Of a stretch of 5,282 nt of DNA, positions 1-5,124 are shown in pieces. The stretch is from an uncultured Lachnospiraceae bacterium (GTDB lineage: Bacteria; Bacillota; Clostridia; Lachnospirales; Lachnospiraceae). The stretch spans positions 1 through 5,282 of the forward strand of contig CAJTXH010000148.1 of assembly GCA_910580005.1 (NCBI GenBank), read 5' to 3'. The notes below the pieces were generated by a model, which was given only the letters and a program-made list of their open reading frames with translations, was not told the DNA's origin and ran no database searches. The first letter of the stretch is position 1; each line of letters starts with the position of its first letter. The position numbers and the translations under genes are program-made.

Positions 1-1
1 C

Positions 2-64
2 TGCGTCCGTCTGCAAACAAAGGACGGCTGGAAATTTTATGAAACGGACGTGTATGCAGGATAA
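2..64 (+). CDS. C-terminal end of an unidentified gene (5' end outside window)
   Basis: An open frame enters from the left edge and stops at TAA 62-64. Its last residues read TKDGWKFYETDVYAG, which looks like genuine protein: a Trp/Tyr-rich end suggestive of a beta-strand surface, with no low-complexity bias. The other two frames give less protein-like tails; one of them runs on to about base 119 and is Lys/Ile-rich, as expected of AT-rich non-coding DNA. The stop lies about 100 bases before the clpB promoter, so this gene is probably a separate upstream transcription unit. Twenty residues are too few to name a family, so no function is proposed. The frame choice is an inference from composition only. 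Confidence 0.5.
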   Translation, partial: CVRLQTKDGWKFYETDVYAG

Positions 65-68
65 ATAT

Positions 69-91
69 AAAATAGAACAATATTCTGTTTT
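69..91 (+). terminator. Weak AT-rich hairpin, possible terminator of the upstream gene
   Basis: AAAATAGAA (69-77) can pair with TTCTGTTTT (83-91) around a 5-base loop, with one U-G wobble. The right arm is itself T-rich and begins 18 bases after the upstream stop codon, where a terminator would be expected. The stem has only two G-C pairs, so it is much weaker than the terminators after clpB and after the lipoprotein gene. It may be only AT-rich sequence. Confidence 0.3.
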
Positions 92-146
92 AATTTACAA
101 AATTTGTATAAAAAATATATAAAACTACGTGTGTTTGTTCTAAAAA

Positions 147-173
147 TTAGCACTCACCTCTTGACTTGGCTAA
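147..173 (+). promoter_or_regulatory. CIRCE-like operator (predicted HrcA binding site)
   Basis: The left arm TTAGCACTC (147-155) matches the CIRCE consensus half-site exactly. After the canonical 9-base spacer, the right arm CTTGGCTAA (165-173) keeps only the outer GCTAA of the consensus GAGTGCTAA. The spacing is exact and the site sits directly at the promoter of a heat-shock chaperone gene, so it is very likely a real HrcA site with one degraded arm. The -35 box occupies the end of the spacer and the first two bases of the right arm. HrcA binding should therefore block RNA polymerase directly. HrcA control of class I heat-shock genes is established knowledge; its action here is inferred. 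Confidence 0.8.
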
Positions 174-189
174 CAAAAAGTGATATGAT
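161..189 (+). promoter_or_regulatory. SigA-type promoter of clpB, extended -10
   Basis: The -35 box TTGACT (161-166) and the -10 box TATGAT (184-189) are separated by 17 bp, the optimal spacing. TG at 181-182 one base before the -10 box makes an extended -10. Transcription would begin near base 196, leaving a leader of about 55 bases before the clpB start. The -35 box is inside the CIRCE-like operator. Confidence 0.85.
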
Positions 190-237
190 TGCTTTCAACA
201 AAAAGAGGCAACATTATTAACAGGCTTAACTAGATTT

Positions 238-242
238 GGAGG
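238..242 (+). promoter_or_regulatory. Ribosome binding site deciding the clpB start
   Basis: GGAGG lies 7 bases before ATG 250, the ideal distance. The in-frame GTG at 244 is only one base from this site and cannot be served by it, so 250 is preferred as the start. Confidence 0.85.
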
Positions 243-249
243 TGTGGAT

Positions 250-2826
250 ATGAATATTAGTAAATTTACACAGAAGTCCCAGGAAGTTGTCCAGAATTGC
301 GAAAAGGTTGCAATGGATTATGGGCACCAGGAGATTGCACAGCCACATTTGCTGGCTTCAATGATGGCTGTTGAAGACAGCCTTATAAGGAAACTTATTG
401 GAAAAATGGATATTGAACCAGATGTTTTTATGGCACAGGTAGAAGGGCTTCTGGCAAAACGCCCGAAAGTAAGCGGAGGGCAGCTCCATATAGACCAGTA
501 TTTAAACCAGACTTTAATATATGCAGAAGATGAAGCAAAGCATATGGGAGATGAATATGTTTCAGTTGAACATTTATTTTTAAGCCTGCTTGCGCATCCA
601 GATAAAGATATTAAAGCACTTATGAAGCAGTGCCAGATTACGAAGGAAAGGTTTTTGCAGGCATTATCAAAGGTAAGGGGCAACCAGAGGGTAACAAGTG
701 ATAATCCAGAGGCAACATATGATACACTTGAAAAATATGGTGCAGACCTTGTTGAAAGGGCTAAGGATGGTAAAATGGACCCTGTTATTGGCAGGGATAA
801 TGAAATCCGCAATATTATAAGAATACTTTCACGTAAAACGAAAAACAACCCTGTCCTGATTGGTGAACCCGGTGTTGGCAAAACAGCGGCTGTAGAAGGG
901 CTTGCACAGCGTATTGTGCGTGGCGATGTACCAGAGGCACTGAAAGATAAGAAAATATTTGCACTTGATATGGGTGCACTTGTAGCAGGGGCTAAATACC
1001 GTGGTGAATTTGAAGAACGCCTTAAGGCAGTCCTTGAGGAGGTTAAGAAAAGTGACGGGCAGATAATTCTTTTTATTGATGAGCTCCATACAATAGTAGG
1101 CGCTGGTAAAACAGATGGTGCAATGGATGCAGGAAATATGTTAAAACCAATGCTTGCACGTGGTGAACTCCATTGCATTGGCGCAACTACACTTGATGAG
1201 TACCGCATGTACATTGAAAAAGATGCAGCACTTGAAAGAAGGTTCCAGCCTGTAATGGTTGCAGAACCAGCAGTTGAGGACACTATTTCCATATTACGCG
1301 GGCTTAAAGACAGATATGAGGTTTTCCATGGTGTTAAAATAACAGATGCAGCACTTGTAGCAGCCGCAACATTATCAGACAGGTATATATCAGACCGTTT
1401 TTTGCCTGATAAAGCAATCGACCTGGTAGATGAAGCATGTGCAATGATAAAAACAGAACTTGACAGCCTGCCTGCAGAACTTGATGAGGTACAGAGAAAG
1501 ATTATGCAGTTTGAAATAGAAGAGGCAGCGCTTAAAAAGGAAAATGATAGCCTTTCAAAAGACCGCCTTGCAAACCTCCAAAAAGAACTGGCAGAATTAA
1601 AAGACCGTTTTACATCACAAAAAGCAAAGTGGGATGAGGAAAAGTCTGCTGTTGACAAGGTTAATAAACTTAAGGAAAGTATAAATGATGTCCATACAGA
1701 AATGGAAGCGGCTAAAAGGGACTATAACCTTGAAAAACTTGCGGAATTACAATACGGCCAGCTGCCAGGGCTTGAAAGGCAGCTGGCAGAGGAAGAAGAA
1801 AGGGTAAAAAATAACAATAATACACTTGTACAGGAAAACGTTACAGATGATGAAATTGCAAAGATTATTTCAAGATGGACAGGGATTCCTGTTGCCAAGT
1901 TAAATGAAGGCGAGCGTGAGAAAACACTGCATCTTGAAGAAGAGCTTCATAAACGCGTAATTGGGCAGGATGAAGGTGTAAAACTTGTATCAGAGGCAAT
2001 ACTGCGTTCCAAAGCTGGCATAAAAGACCCTTCAAAACCTATAGGTTCATTCCTGTTCCTTGGCCCTACAGGTGTAGGCAAGACAGAACTTGCCAAAACA
2101 CTTGCAGCAAGCCTGTTTGATGATGAAAACAATATGGTCAGGATTGACATGAGTGAGTATATGGAGAAATATTCCGTTTCAAGGCTTATAGGGGCGCCTC
2201 CTGGATATGTAGGATATGAAGAAGGCGGACAGCTTACAGAAGCAGTAAGAAGGAAGCCATATTCAGTTGTACTTTTTGATGAAATAGAAAAAGCACATCC
2301 TGATGTATTTAATGTATTGTTACAGGTACTTGATGATGGAAGGATTACAGATTCACAAGGACGTACCGTTGATTTTAAAAATACAATACTTATACTTACA
2401 TCTAATATTGGTTCATCATACCTTCTTGACGGCATTACAGAAGATGGAAGCATAAGCAGTGAAGCACAGGAACTTGCAATGAATGATTTGCGTGCAAGCT
2501 TCAGGCCTGAATTTTTAAACAGGCTTGATGAAATAGTTATGTTTAAGCCATTAACAAAAGAAAATATAAGCGGAATTATAAATATTCTTCTTGATGAATT
2601 AAATAAAAGGCTTGCAGACAGGGAAATCAAAGCACAGCTTACAGACGCCGCCATAAAACTGGTGGCAGATAAGGCATATGAACCAAGCTTTGGCGCACGC
2701 CCTCTTAAAAGATACCTGCAGAAAAATGTTGAAACAATACTTGCACGTGAAATCCTTAGTGATAAAGCCAGGGCAGGTGATACAATAGTAATAGATGATA
2801 TAGGCGGAAAGCTTGGGATAAGGTAA
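250..2826 (+). CDS. clpB: ATP-dependent disaggregase chaperone ClpB (Hsp100)
   Basis: This is a complete 858-residue ClpB, within the usual family length. It is a hexameric cytoplasmic AAA+ machine that threads aggregated proteins through its pore and refolds them together with DnaK/DnaJ/GrpE. Domains in order are a Clp N-domain (about 1-145), NBD1, an M-domain coiled coil (about 400-525, Glu/Lys/Leu-rich) and NBD2 with a C-terminal small domain. NBD1 shows Walker A GEPGVGKT (205-212, K211), pore Tyr250, Walker B D277/E278 and arginine fingers R330/R331. NBD2 shows Walker A GPTGVGKT (605-612, K611), pore Tyr653 in GYVGYEEGG, Walker B D677/E678, R758 and sensor-2 GARPLKR (815-821). The long M-domain and the absence of a ClpP-docking LGF-type loop context distinguish it from ClpA/ClpC/ClpE. 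ATG 250 is chosen over GTG 244 because of the ribosome-binding-site spacing. Expression is predicted to be HrcA-repressed through the upstream CIRCE-like site. The gene stands alone between its promoter and terminator. No truncation or lost catalytic residue is visible. Confidence 0.98.
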   Translation: MNISKFTQKSQEVVQNCEKVAMDYGHQEIAQPHLLASMMAVEDSLIRKLIGKMDIEPDVFMAQVEGLLAKRPKVSGGQLHIDQYLNQTLIYAEDEAKHMGDEYVSVEHLFLSLLAHPDKDIKALMKQCQITKERFLQALSKVRGNQRVTSDNPEATYDTLEKYGADLVERAKDGKMDPVIGRDNEIRNIIRILSRKTKNNPVLIGEPGVGKTAAVEGLAQRIVRGDVPEALKDKKIFALDMGALVAGAKYRGEFEERLKAVLEEVKKSDGQIILFIDELHTIVGAGKTDGAMDAGNMLKPMLARGELHCIGATTLDEYRMYIEKDAALERRFQPVMVAEPAVEDTISILRGLKDRYEVFHGVKITDAALVAAATLSDRYISDRFLPDKAIDLVDEACAMIKTELDSLPAELDEVQRKIMQFEIEEAALKKENDSLSKDRLANLQKELAELKDRFTSQKAKWDEEKSAVDKVNKLKESINDVHTEMEAAKRDYNLEKLAELQYGQLPGLERQLAEEEERVKNNNNTLVQENVTDDEIAKIISRWTGIPVAKLNEGEREKTLHLEEELHKRVIGQDEGVKLVSEAILRSKAGIKDPSKPIGSFLFLGPTGVGKTELAKTLAASLFDDENNMVRIDMSEYMEKYSVSRLIGAPPGYVGYEEGGQLTEAVRRKPYSVVLFDEIEKAHPDVFNVLLQVLDDGRITDSQGRTVDFKNTILILTSNIGSSYLLDGITEDGSISSEAQELAMNDLRASFRPEFLNRLDEIVMFKPLTKENISGIINILLDELNKRLADREIKAQLTDAAIKLVADKAYEPSFGARPLKRYLQKNVETILAREILSDKARAGDTIVIDDIGGKLGIR

Positions 2827-2870
2827 AACTGTATAAAAATATAATCGCATAATAATATAAATATTTATAT

Positions 2871-2910
2871 AAAATGGCAGATGCATATAAAAGCATCTGC
2901 CATTTTATTA
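2871..2910 (+). terminator. Rho-independent terminator after clpB
   Basis: AAAATGGCAGATGC (2871-2884) pairs perfectly over 14 bp with GCATCTGCCATTTT (2893-2906) around an 8-base loop. It lies 44 bases after the clpB stop, and the T-rich 3' arm supplies the U-tract. The reverse strand also reads into a T-rich run, so it could stop minus-strand transcription, although no minus gene ends here. Confidence 0.92.
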
Positions 2911-2921
2911 AAAAATAAATA

Positions 2922-2950
2922 TTGACAAAAAATCAAAAAAGTTTTATTAT
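2922..2950 (+). promoter_or_regulatory. Near-consensus SigA-type promoter (distal promoter of the leader/lipoprotein region)
   Basis: TTGACA (2922-2927, perfect -35) is followed after 17 bp by TATTAT (2945-2950, five of six -10 bases). Transcription would start near 2957. That is about 260 bases before the lipoprotein start, an unusually long leader, so the promoter may primarily serve a small RNA or a lost small gene lying between. Confidence 0.75.
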
Positions 2951-2995
2951 ATCTATATAAAATGAATTAAAAAATCAAAATCATTTTTTAAAAAA

Positions 2996-3021
2996 ATGGA
3001 TTGAAAATAATGGAAATCCAT
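2996..3021 (+). repeat. Short inverted repeat in the putative leader
   Basis: ATGGATT (2996-3002) and AATCCAT (3015-3021) are perfectly complementary over 7 bp with a 12-base loop. It lies about 40 bases downstream of the predicted start of transcription and just before the purine-rich Shine-Dalgarno tract. It has no T-run, so it is not a terminator. It could be leader RNA structure or chance in AT-rich DNA. Confidence 0.4.
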
Positions 3022-3047
3022 GGTAAAAGGAGGGAGGGGTATATAAA

Positions 3048-3110
3048 GTAAGTGCCAAAAAGGCTTATACCGTAAACAGAGAGCATTTCCGCAGTGCAGT
3101 GATTTGGTAA
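3048..3110 (+). pseudogene. Possible relic of a small gene or orphan leader sORF
   Basis: The purine tract AAAAGGAGGGAGGGG (3025-3039) is a very strong Shine-Dalgarno sequence. Eight bases after it, where a start should be, the sequence reads GTA (3048-3050), not a valid start codon. From there the frame reads SAKKAYTVNREHFRSAVIW and stops at TAA 3108-3110. The composition is protein-like and richer in G+C than the flanks. The in-frame stop upstream is TAA 3024-3026. The alternative in another frame is GTG 3052 followed by PKRLIP and a stop at 3073-3075, a 7-codon leader peptide. I do not recognise the family. It could be a decayed gene, a leader peptide, or chance translation of a structured RNA. 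Confidence 0.35.
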
Positions 3111-3134
3111 TTAATATTTAAATTATTATTTATG

Positions 3135-3163
3135 TTGTCTGGCACTAATAAAAAATTTATAGT
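3135..3163 (+). promoter_or_regulatory. Candidate proximal promoter of the lipoprotein gene
   Basis: TTGTCT (3135-3140, four of six -35 bases) is followed after 17 bp by TATAGT (3158-3163, five of six -10 bases). Transcription would start near 3170, giving a conventional leader of about 50 bases. It is weaker than the promoter at 2922 but better placed for this gene. Confidence 0.5.
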
Positions 3164-3168
3164 ACCAG
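3139..3168 (+). repeat. Dyad overlapping the proximal promoter (operator or leader hairpin)
   Basis: CTGGCACTA (3139-3147) is complementary to TAGTACCAG (3160-3168) with one mismatch, and TAAA/TTTA extends the stem inward after one bulged base. In DNA this is a dyad spanning the end of the -35 box and the -10 box of the proximal promoter, as an operator would. In RNA made from the distal promoter it would be a hairpin of about 13 bp. It is not followed by a proper U-run. Confidence 0.5.
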
Positions 3169-3204
3169 ATGATTTAATTTATGTTATTTGTTATAAGTAA
3201 TGAA

Positions 3205-3210
3205 AGGAGG
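3205..3210 (+). promoter_or_regulatory. Ribosome binding site deciding the lipoprotein start
   Basis: The stretch AAAGGAGG ends at 3210, 9 bases before ATG 3220. The earlier in-frame ATG at 3181 has no ribosome binding site and would put 13 charged or mixed residues ahead of the signal peptide, so 3220 is the start. Confidence 0.85.
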
Positions 3211-3219
3211 AGATTAATA

Positions 3220-4443
3220 ATGAAAAAAATTTTTTTAATAGTATTATGTATGTTTTTATTGTCTGCATGTGGAAATGATAAATCTGTGGCAGGAAATAAA
3301 GAAAAAAATAATAAAGAGAGTTTAGAAACTAATAAAGGAAATTTAAAAGAAAATAATATACAAGAGGAGGGCACTAAAAAAGAAAATGGTATAATTACAC
3401 ATGATATATCATTTAAAGCCAGCAAAAAATACAGGGACAGTATTGCCTTAAAGGCTGTAGAAAACGGAGTTTATTATTTTTCATATAGTACAGATTCAGA
3501 ATGGTGTTATGCAAAGTATTGTGATGGAAAAATGTCTGATATATATTCTTTAGATAATAAATATGATATATTTTACGAGGATATAATAAATGGAAATCTG
3601 GTAATAGGATGCTTTTTAAATAATAAAGTTACAATAATGAAAGTTTCTATGCAGGGGAAAGAAGAAATAATAACAGAATTTAATATGCCCACGCTTCCAA
3701 TAATAGCATACACTGGAAATTCGTTAGTATGGTGTGAAAAAGAACTGGAAGATAATTTAAATAAAGAAAAATTAATGGTTTATTATTTTGATACAGGGAA
3801 GAAAGAAGATACAGGCATAAAATGTGAATATAAAAAGAAAGGCAATTATTATACTGGTGATGTAGTCATGGCTTTAGGGGGATGGCAGGATGGATTTTGC
3901 TACACAGTGACAAAATTTAATAATGAATATATGTATGATGATTTATCAGGTGAAACAGAAATTTATTATTATTCATTTAAAGATAAGAAATCAGAAAAAT
4001 TAACAGATTACCAGTATAAACCAGCTTATATAGGAGGTTCAGAAGAAGCAGTTATTGTATCTGATTATATTTTACAGGGACATGAAGATACAGGAAAGGT
4101 ATTATATAGTACAGAAAAGGGATATGAAACAAAACTGTTAGATGGAGTAAATGCGGCTGAAAATATATATAACAGCTATAGCTTTAAAAATAATAATTAT
4201 ATTGCTGCTAATGATGAATATTTTTGGATTTTTAATACTAAAGGACAGACTTGCCAGAAATATAAATTTAACCATGTTTATGAGGGAGATTTTGGCAAAG
4301 AGGGATGGAAACCAAGTGACCATATAACAAGCAGGATTATTAAGTCAGGAGATAAGTGTTATTACTCTGTTTATAATAATCCTTTAATTGAAATTTATCA
4401 GATTAATATAGAAAATACAGAATCTAAGAAAGCATGGAAGTAA
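3220..4443 (+). CDS. Secreted lipoprotein of unknown function, beta-propeller-like
   Basis: This is a 407-residue protein with a textbook lipoprotein signal: MKK, a hydrophobic core and lipobox LSAC with the lipidated Cys at residue 17. It should be anchored to the outer face of the cell membrane after Lgt/LspA processing. Residues about 18-60 are a flexible Lys/Asn/Glu-rich linker. From about 75 to the end there are irregularly repeated strand-rich units of roughly 45-60 residues, each with aromatic clusters (VYYFSYS, LMVYYFDTG, IYYYSFKD, YFWIFNTKG, CYYSVYNN). This is the pattern of a beta-propeller, as in DUF5050-like or TolB-like lipoproteins. That fold is my inference; no catalytic motif is visible. 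The mature part carries eight cysteines, including C96 and C101. The gene is visibly richer in A+T than clpB, with heavy AAT, ATA and TTA use. It is monocistronic, with its own candidate promoter and a terminator right after the stop. The function is unknown; a sensor, binding or surface-interaction role is plausible but unsupported. Confidence 0.88.
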   Translation: MKKIFLIVLCMFLLSACGNDKSVAGNKEKNNKESLETNKGNLKENNIQEEGTKKENGIITHDISFKASKKYRDSIALKAVENGVYYFSYSTDSEWCYAKYCDGKMSDIYSLDNKYDIFYEDIINGNLVIGCFLNNKVTIMKVSMQGKEEIITEFNMPTLPIIAYTGNSLVWCEKELEDNLNKEKLMVYYFDTGKKEDTGIKCEYKKKGNYYTGDVVMALGGWQDGFCYTVTKFNNEYMYDDLSGETEIYYYSFKDKKSEKLTDYQYKPAYIGGSEEAVIVSDYILQGHEDTGKVLYSTEKGYETKLLDGVNAAENIYNSYSFKNNNYIAANDEYFWIFNTKGQTCQKYKFNHVYEGDFGKEGWKPSDHITSRIIKSGDKCYYSVYNNPLIEIYQINIENTESKKAWK

Positions 4444-4466
4444 CATATAAAAAAATTGGCAAAAAT

Positions 4467-4500
4467 AACAGCCCCTGGATTTTAAGGGCTGTTTTGTTAT
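4467..4500. terminator. Bidirectional terminator between convergent genes
   Basis: AACAGCCC (4467-4474) pairs with GGGCTGTT (4486-4493) around an 11-base loop. On the plus strand TTTTGTTATTTT follows, serving the lipoprotein gene that stops 24 bases earlier. On the minus strand the stem is followed by TTATTTTT, serving the DUF3783 gene, whose stop codon (4499-4497) lies just before the hairpin in that direction. Confidence 0.9.
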
Positions 4501-4868
4501 TTTGGCATTATATTATAAGCTGCCTGCTCCCTCGCAAGCTCAAGCAGGATATGGAGTACCGTCCATCTTGAATTAGAAGGGGTAAGCACTGCTTTATAAG
4601 TGACATTAATGTTTTTATTATTACGCAGTTTAAAAAGTATTTTGTCAAGCTTTTTACCATTAATGCCACAAAATAATATAAGGCTTTCATCAGGAACTTT
4701 TCCTGTAAAATGATTTGATTTTATAATATCTGTTTTGCCATTGGCAATGTTTTGTAAAGAGTCATTGTACTGGAGTGTATCTGCTTCAATTACCTGTAAG
4801 TGCATTGGTACAAGGAGCTTTTTGATTTCTTCTGTACAGGATGTATTAAAAAGAACTGCTTTTTCCAT
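4497..4868 (-). CDS. DUF3783 domain protein
   Basis: This is a 123-residue cytoplasmic protein with no signal peptide or membrane segment. The C-terminal half (about residues 58-116) carries the DUF3783 hallmark. A hydrophobic strand (SLILFCGI) is followed by a helix (KLDKILFKLRNN), then the signature YKAVLTPSNSRWTVLHILLELAREQ, in which the K-A-V-L-T-P-x-N-x-x-W-T core is characteristic. The N-terminal part (EKAVLFNTS..., then a helix) resembles a short alpha/beta domain. The family is common in Clostridia and has no established function. I recognise the motif from memory and have not run a search. ATG 4868 is chosen because AAAGAGG (4881-4875) lies 6 bases before it; an upstream in-frame ATG at 4964 would overlap the preceding gene. 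It is the last gene of the minus-strand operon, 43 bases after the secreted-peptide gene, and ends at the bidirectional terminator. Confidence 0.85.
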   Translation of the reverse strand: MEKAVLFNTSCTEEIKKLLVPMHLQVIEADTLQYNDSLQNIANGKTDIIKSNHFTGKVPDESLILFCGINGKKLDKILFKLRNNKNINVTYKAVLTPSNSRWTVLHILLELAREQAAYNIMPK

Positions 4869-4874
4869 ATATAA

Positions 4875-4881
4875 CCTCTTT
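4875..4881 (-). promoter_or_regulatory. Ribosome binding site deciding the DUF3783 start
   Basis: AAAGAGG on the minus strand lies 6 bases before ATG 4868, inside the 43-base gap after the secreted-peptide stop. It supports the short start over the ATG at 4964. Confidence 0.75.
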
Positions 4882-4911
4882 TTAATATTATTCAACAGGA
4901 GTCCATTCTGG

Positions 4912-5124
4912 TTAAAGCCATTTTTGTTTTGTATATGACCATAATCTTCTATATGTGGTTTCATTTATTTTTTTGTATCTGTAACCTGTTTTTTCAAAAT
5001 AAGGCTGTATACCTGGATTTTCTGCTTCTGCTGCTTTTATAACAGAAGTACTATATAGAGAACTAATTGCAGGTGTAACAGATAAATTTAAAAATAATGC
5101 TGCTATAAATAATTTTTTTCTCAT
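4912..5124 (-). CDS. Small secreted cationic aromatic peptide, function unknown
   Basis: This is a 70-residue precursor. Residues 1-34 form a Sec-type signal peptide: MRKK, a hydrophobic core (LFIAALFLNLSV), then a longer polar stretch ending AAEA, a good signal peptidase I site. The predicted mature part (35-70) is 36 residues, with eight Lys/Arg against three Glu and eight aromatic residues. It is organised as QPYFEKTGYRYKK (40-52), then TYRRLWSYTKQKWL at the C-terminus, with no cysteine. From memory, short exported proteins of Firmicutes with a W/Y-R-Y-K ... Y-x-R-x-W/Y ... K-x-W ending resemble this, but I know of no assigned function. AAGGA 7 bases upstream supports ATG 5124. The start overlaps the stop of the preceding gene by 4 bases (ATGA), which implies translational coupling. 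Antimicrobial, signalling or wall-binding roles are all possible; none is shown. Confidence 0.8.
   Translation of the reverse strand: MRKKLFIAALFLNLSVTPAISSLYSTSVIKAAEAENPGIQPYFEKTGYRYKKINETTYRRLWSYTKQKWL

Larger units (their letters stand above)
2827..3219. other. Intergenic region between clpB and the lipoprotein gene
   Basis: This 393-bp stretch has no convincing complete gene. In order it holds the clpB terminator (2871-2910), a near-consensus promoter (2922-2950), a 7-bp hairpin (2996-3021), a purine-rich Shine-Dalgarno tract (3025-3039) with no start codon at the right distance, a coding-like relic (3048-3110), an AT-only run (3109-3134), a dyad (3139-3168) overlapping a second promoter (3135-3163), and the lipoprotein ribosome binding site (3205-3210). 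Bases about 3051-3107 are clearly richer in G+C than the surrounding DNA. That fits either a coding relic or a structured RNA. Confidence 0.75.

Noticed and set aside
244..249. GTG 244 as clpB start
   Set aside because: It is only one base from the GGAGG site. ATG 250 is correctly spaced and gives the typical MNxxKFT start.
121..249. CtsR heptad operator upstream of clpB
   Set aside because: No GGTCAAA direct repeat is present; the CIRCE-like site accounts for control.
685..705. Internal start for a short ClpB isoform as in E. coli
   Set aside because: No in-frame GTG or ATG with a ribosome binding site lies near residue 145-150; the valine there is encoded by GTA.
829..1089. 86-codon minus-strand open frame inside clpB
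   Set aside because: It is a shadow of NBD1, with no ribosome binding site or family resemblance.
318..1658. 446-codon open frame on the minus strand inside clpB
   Set aside because: Its Ser/Ile-rich translation is the mirror of clpB codon usage. It has no domain, and clpB on the other strand is unambiguous.
1947..2654. 235-codon minus-strand open frame inside clpB
   Set aside because: It is Ser-rich antisense translation of NBD2, with no recognisable motif.
2599..2886. 95-codon minus-strand open frame over the clpB end and terminator
   Set aside because: It begins inside the terminator hairpin and is antisense to a certain gene.
2991..3086. Minus-strand 32-codon hydrophobic frame from ATG 3086, resembling a small toxin
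   Set aside because: There is no ribosome binding site at proper distance, and it is antisense to the purine tract and relic.
2957..3219. Known riboswitch or T-box in the leader
   Set aside because: I could not match conserved cores of T-box, SAM, c-di-GMP, preQ1, THF or TPP elements.
3174..3425. 83-codon minus-strand hydrophobic open frame
   Set aside because: It is antisense to the lipoprotein signal peptide and its Lys/Asn linker; hydrophobicity arises from reading AAA/AAT as TTT/ATT.
4735..4938. 67-codon plus-strand open frame
   Set aside because: It is antisense to the DUF3783 gene, has no ribosome binding site, and is not protein-like.
4869..4964. Longer DUF3783 start at ATG 4964
   Set aside because: It would add 32 low-complexity residues overlapping the secreted-peptide gene. 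The ribosome binding site is at 4875-4881.
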